From Alphaproteobacteria bacterium MarineAlpha9_Bin7 (GTDB lineage: Bacteria; Pseudomonadota; Alphaproteobacteria; UBA7887): DNA of 7,083 nucleotides. The DNA lies in contig PTKD01000106.1 of assembly GCA_002938115.1 (NCBI GenBank), positions 1-7,083 of the forward strand, given 5' to 3'. The position numbers were made by a program, and so were the translations under genes. The notes beneath the pieces are model-generated. The model was not told the DNA's origin and made no database searches. It was given only the letters and a program-made list of their open reading frames with translations. Shown piece after piece: positions 6,387 through 7,083 of this stretch. Position 1 is the first letter of the stretch, and each line of letters begins with the position of its first letter.

Positions 6387-6413
6387 GAATTATTTGTAAA
6401 AGCCGTATAATTC
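6387..6413. promoter_or_regulatory. Perfect 7-bp inverted repeat in the divergent promoter region; candidate operator
   Basis: GAATTAT (6387-6393) and ATAATTC (6407-6413) are exact inverted copies with a 13-base spacer. They lie in the 148-bp gap between the SCO1-like gene and the rightward SCP2-like/hydrolase pair, upstream of the promoter-like hexamers at 6429-6457. Regulator unknown; the Zur-like protein is one candidate, though the spacing is wider than usual Fur-family boxes. Confidence 0.35.
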
Positions 6414-6428
6414 ATACTTCTGAAAGTT

Positions 6429-6457
6429 TTGGTAGGTTTCTGTTGAGTTTCTATATT
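6429..6457 (+). promoter_or_regulatory. Candidate sigma70-type promoter for the SCP2-like/hydrolase pair
   Basis: TTGGTA (6429-6434) and TATATT (6452-6457) are separated by exactly 17 bases and point toward the GTG at 6480, leaving a leader of roughly 15 bases that contains the AGGA ribosome binding site. By-eye prediction. Confidence 0.45.
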
Positions 6458-6479
6458 TTCAATGGATAGGATGAACTAG

Positions 6480-6869
6480 GTGATTACTCTCTACGTTGAG
6501 AAAATACCAGACTTGGTGAACAACAATTCCTGGTTGGTATGGCGGGGTCGCTTTTTGAGTACGGCGTTTCTTCTACAGAGCGATTCCACACCTTATTACG
6601 TACAAATTGAACGAGGTCGGATCGAAAACATCCAAAGAGGGCCAGTTTTGCTCCGGCCTTGGTCCTTTTCTGTAAAGGCCCCGGAGGATGCATGGCTGAA
6701 ACACTGGGAGACTTTCCCAGAGCCGGGTTGGCACGACATCTTCGCTATGGCAAAAATTGGCGAGGCCAAAATAGAAGGCGACCTGCACCCGTTGATGGCG
6801 AATCTCCGTTATGTAAAAGAGGTTTTGTCCTCCCCTCGCGCGATGACGAGACCGGGTCATGAGCGCTGA
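6480..6869 (+). CDS. Small SCP2-like (sterol-carrier-type) domain protein, function unknown
   Basis: The 129-residue product starts at GTG 6480, since a TAG stop lies immediately before it in frame and AGGA (6468-6471) sits 8 bases upstream. It has no signal peptide. The middle reads as alternating strands (YYVQIERGRIENIQRG, residues 39-54), and the C-terminal part GWHDIFAMAKIGEAKIEG followed by DLHPLMANLRYVKEVLSSPR (83-120) resembles the end of SCP2-type lipid-binding domains, where a Gly-Asp turn is followed by an L-x-x-L-M helix. That assignment is from pattern memory and moderate. Its stop overlaps the hydrolase start by 11 bp, so the two are translationally coupled and probably act on the same compound, perhaps with this protein binding a hydrophobic substrate. 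Confidence 0.75.
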   Translation: MITLYVEKIPDLVNNNSWLVWRGRFLSTAFLLQSDSTPYYVQIERGRIENIQRGPVLLRPWSFSVKAPEDAWLKHWETFPEPGWHDIFAMAKIGEAKIEGDLHPLMANLRYVKEVLSSPRAMTRPGHER

Positions 6870-7083
6870 ACACATTGCTGATGTTGAACCAATTGTTGGT
6901 CGCTACATTCATCTGCAGTTGGGGGGGCGGGACTATCGCGTGTACTTCGAGGAAAGTATTGCAATCGGAGAATCTAGCATTCCCCTTGTGTGTTTACACA
7001 CGGCGGGTGCGGATGGGCGACAGTTCCGGCATCTCATGACAGACCGAGATGTCACCTGTAATTTCCGGGTGATTGCGTGTGAT
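6859..7083 (+). CDS. Alpha/beta hydrolase, N-terminal part, cut by window edge
   Basis: The first 75 codons of an open frame beginning at the ATG 6859 run off the right edge. Residues 19-30 give early beta strands (QLGGRDYRVYFE), and IPLVCLHTAGADGRQFRHLM (41-60) is the strand and oxyanion-hole region of the alpha/beta-hydrolase fold, where the HxxG-type motif appears as HTAGAD. The RVIACD at 70-75 is the next core strand leading to the usual DLPGxG turn. The nucleophile elbow and catalytic acid and His lie outside the window, so esterase, C-C hydrolase, haloalkane dehalogenase or epoxide hydrolase cannot be separated. Coupled to the upstream SCP2-like gene. Confidence 0.85.
   Translation, partial: MSAEHIADVEPIVGRYIHLQLGGRDYRVYFEESIAIGESSIPLVCLHTAGADGRQFRHLMTDRDVTCNFRVIACD

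Noticed and set aside
6332..6415. Upstream start that would extend the SCO1-like protein by 28 residues
   Set aside because: The extension would push the membrane helix inward, overlaps the inverted repeat, and the ATG at 6331 has a usable ribosome binding sequence and begins the anchor directly.

Overview
The window reads as a stretch of a bacterial chromosome of moderate GC (near 50% where I counted a sample line), most likely from a member of the Pseudomonadota. The reasons are the families present (two glutathione S-transferases, a Zur-type Fur regulator, a SCO copper chaperone), Shine-Dalgarno-led starts and dense packing. I cannot name the genus. No mobile element, RNA gene, CRISPR array or prophage signal was seen.

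Layout, left to right. An enolase-superfamily (mandelate racemase/muconate lactonizing type) gene, cut by the left edge, runs leftward from 355. It diverges across 70 bp from a GST-like gene with an unusual N-terminal insertion (426-1205, +). This faces a second, canonical GST (1357-1989, -). A 261-bp divergent region then leads to a 506-residue histidine-rich protein I cannot firmly place (2251-3771, +). It shows a faint likeness to questin-oxidase-like proteins. It converges, with only 17 bp between stops, on a leftward block: an HSD10-like short-chain dehydrogenase (3789-4559), an ABM-fold quinol-monooxygenase-like protein (4723-5016), a Zur/Fur-family regulator (5147-5572) and a SCO1/SenC protein (5729-6331). 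At the right a divergent promoter region with a perfect 7-bp inverted repeat precedes a rightward pair overlapping by 11 bp: a small SCP2-like protein (6480-6869) and an alpha/beta hydrolase cut by the right edge (6859-7083).

How they may work together: the enolase-superfamily enzyme, GSTs, NAD-type dehydrogenase, ABM protein and hydrolase are the kinds of genes found in accessory catabolic regions for aromatic or other xenobiotic-like carbon sources. The frequent changes of strand mean they are several transcription units rather than one operon, so a shared pathway is an inference. The SCO1 and Zur-like genes bring a metal-handling theme, and two related inverted repeats upstream of the ABM gene are candidate operators. 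The most novel item is the 506-residue protein. Every intergenic gap is under 300 bp; the larger ones are described under the relevant entries.
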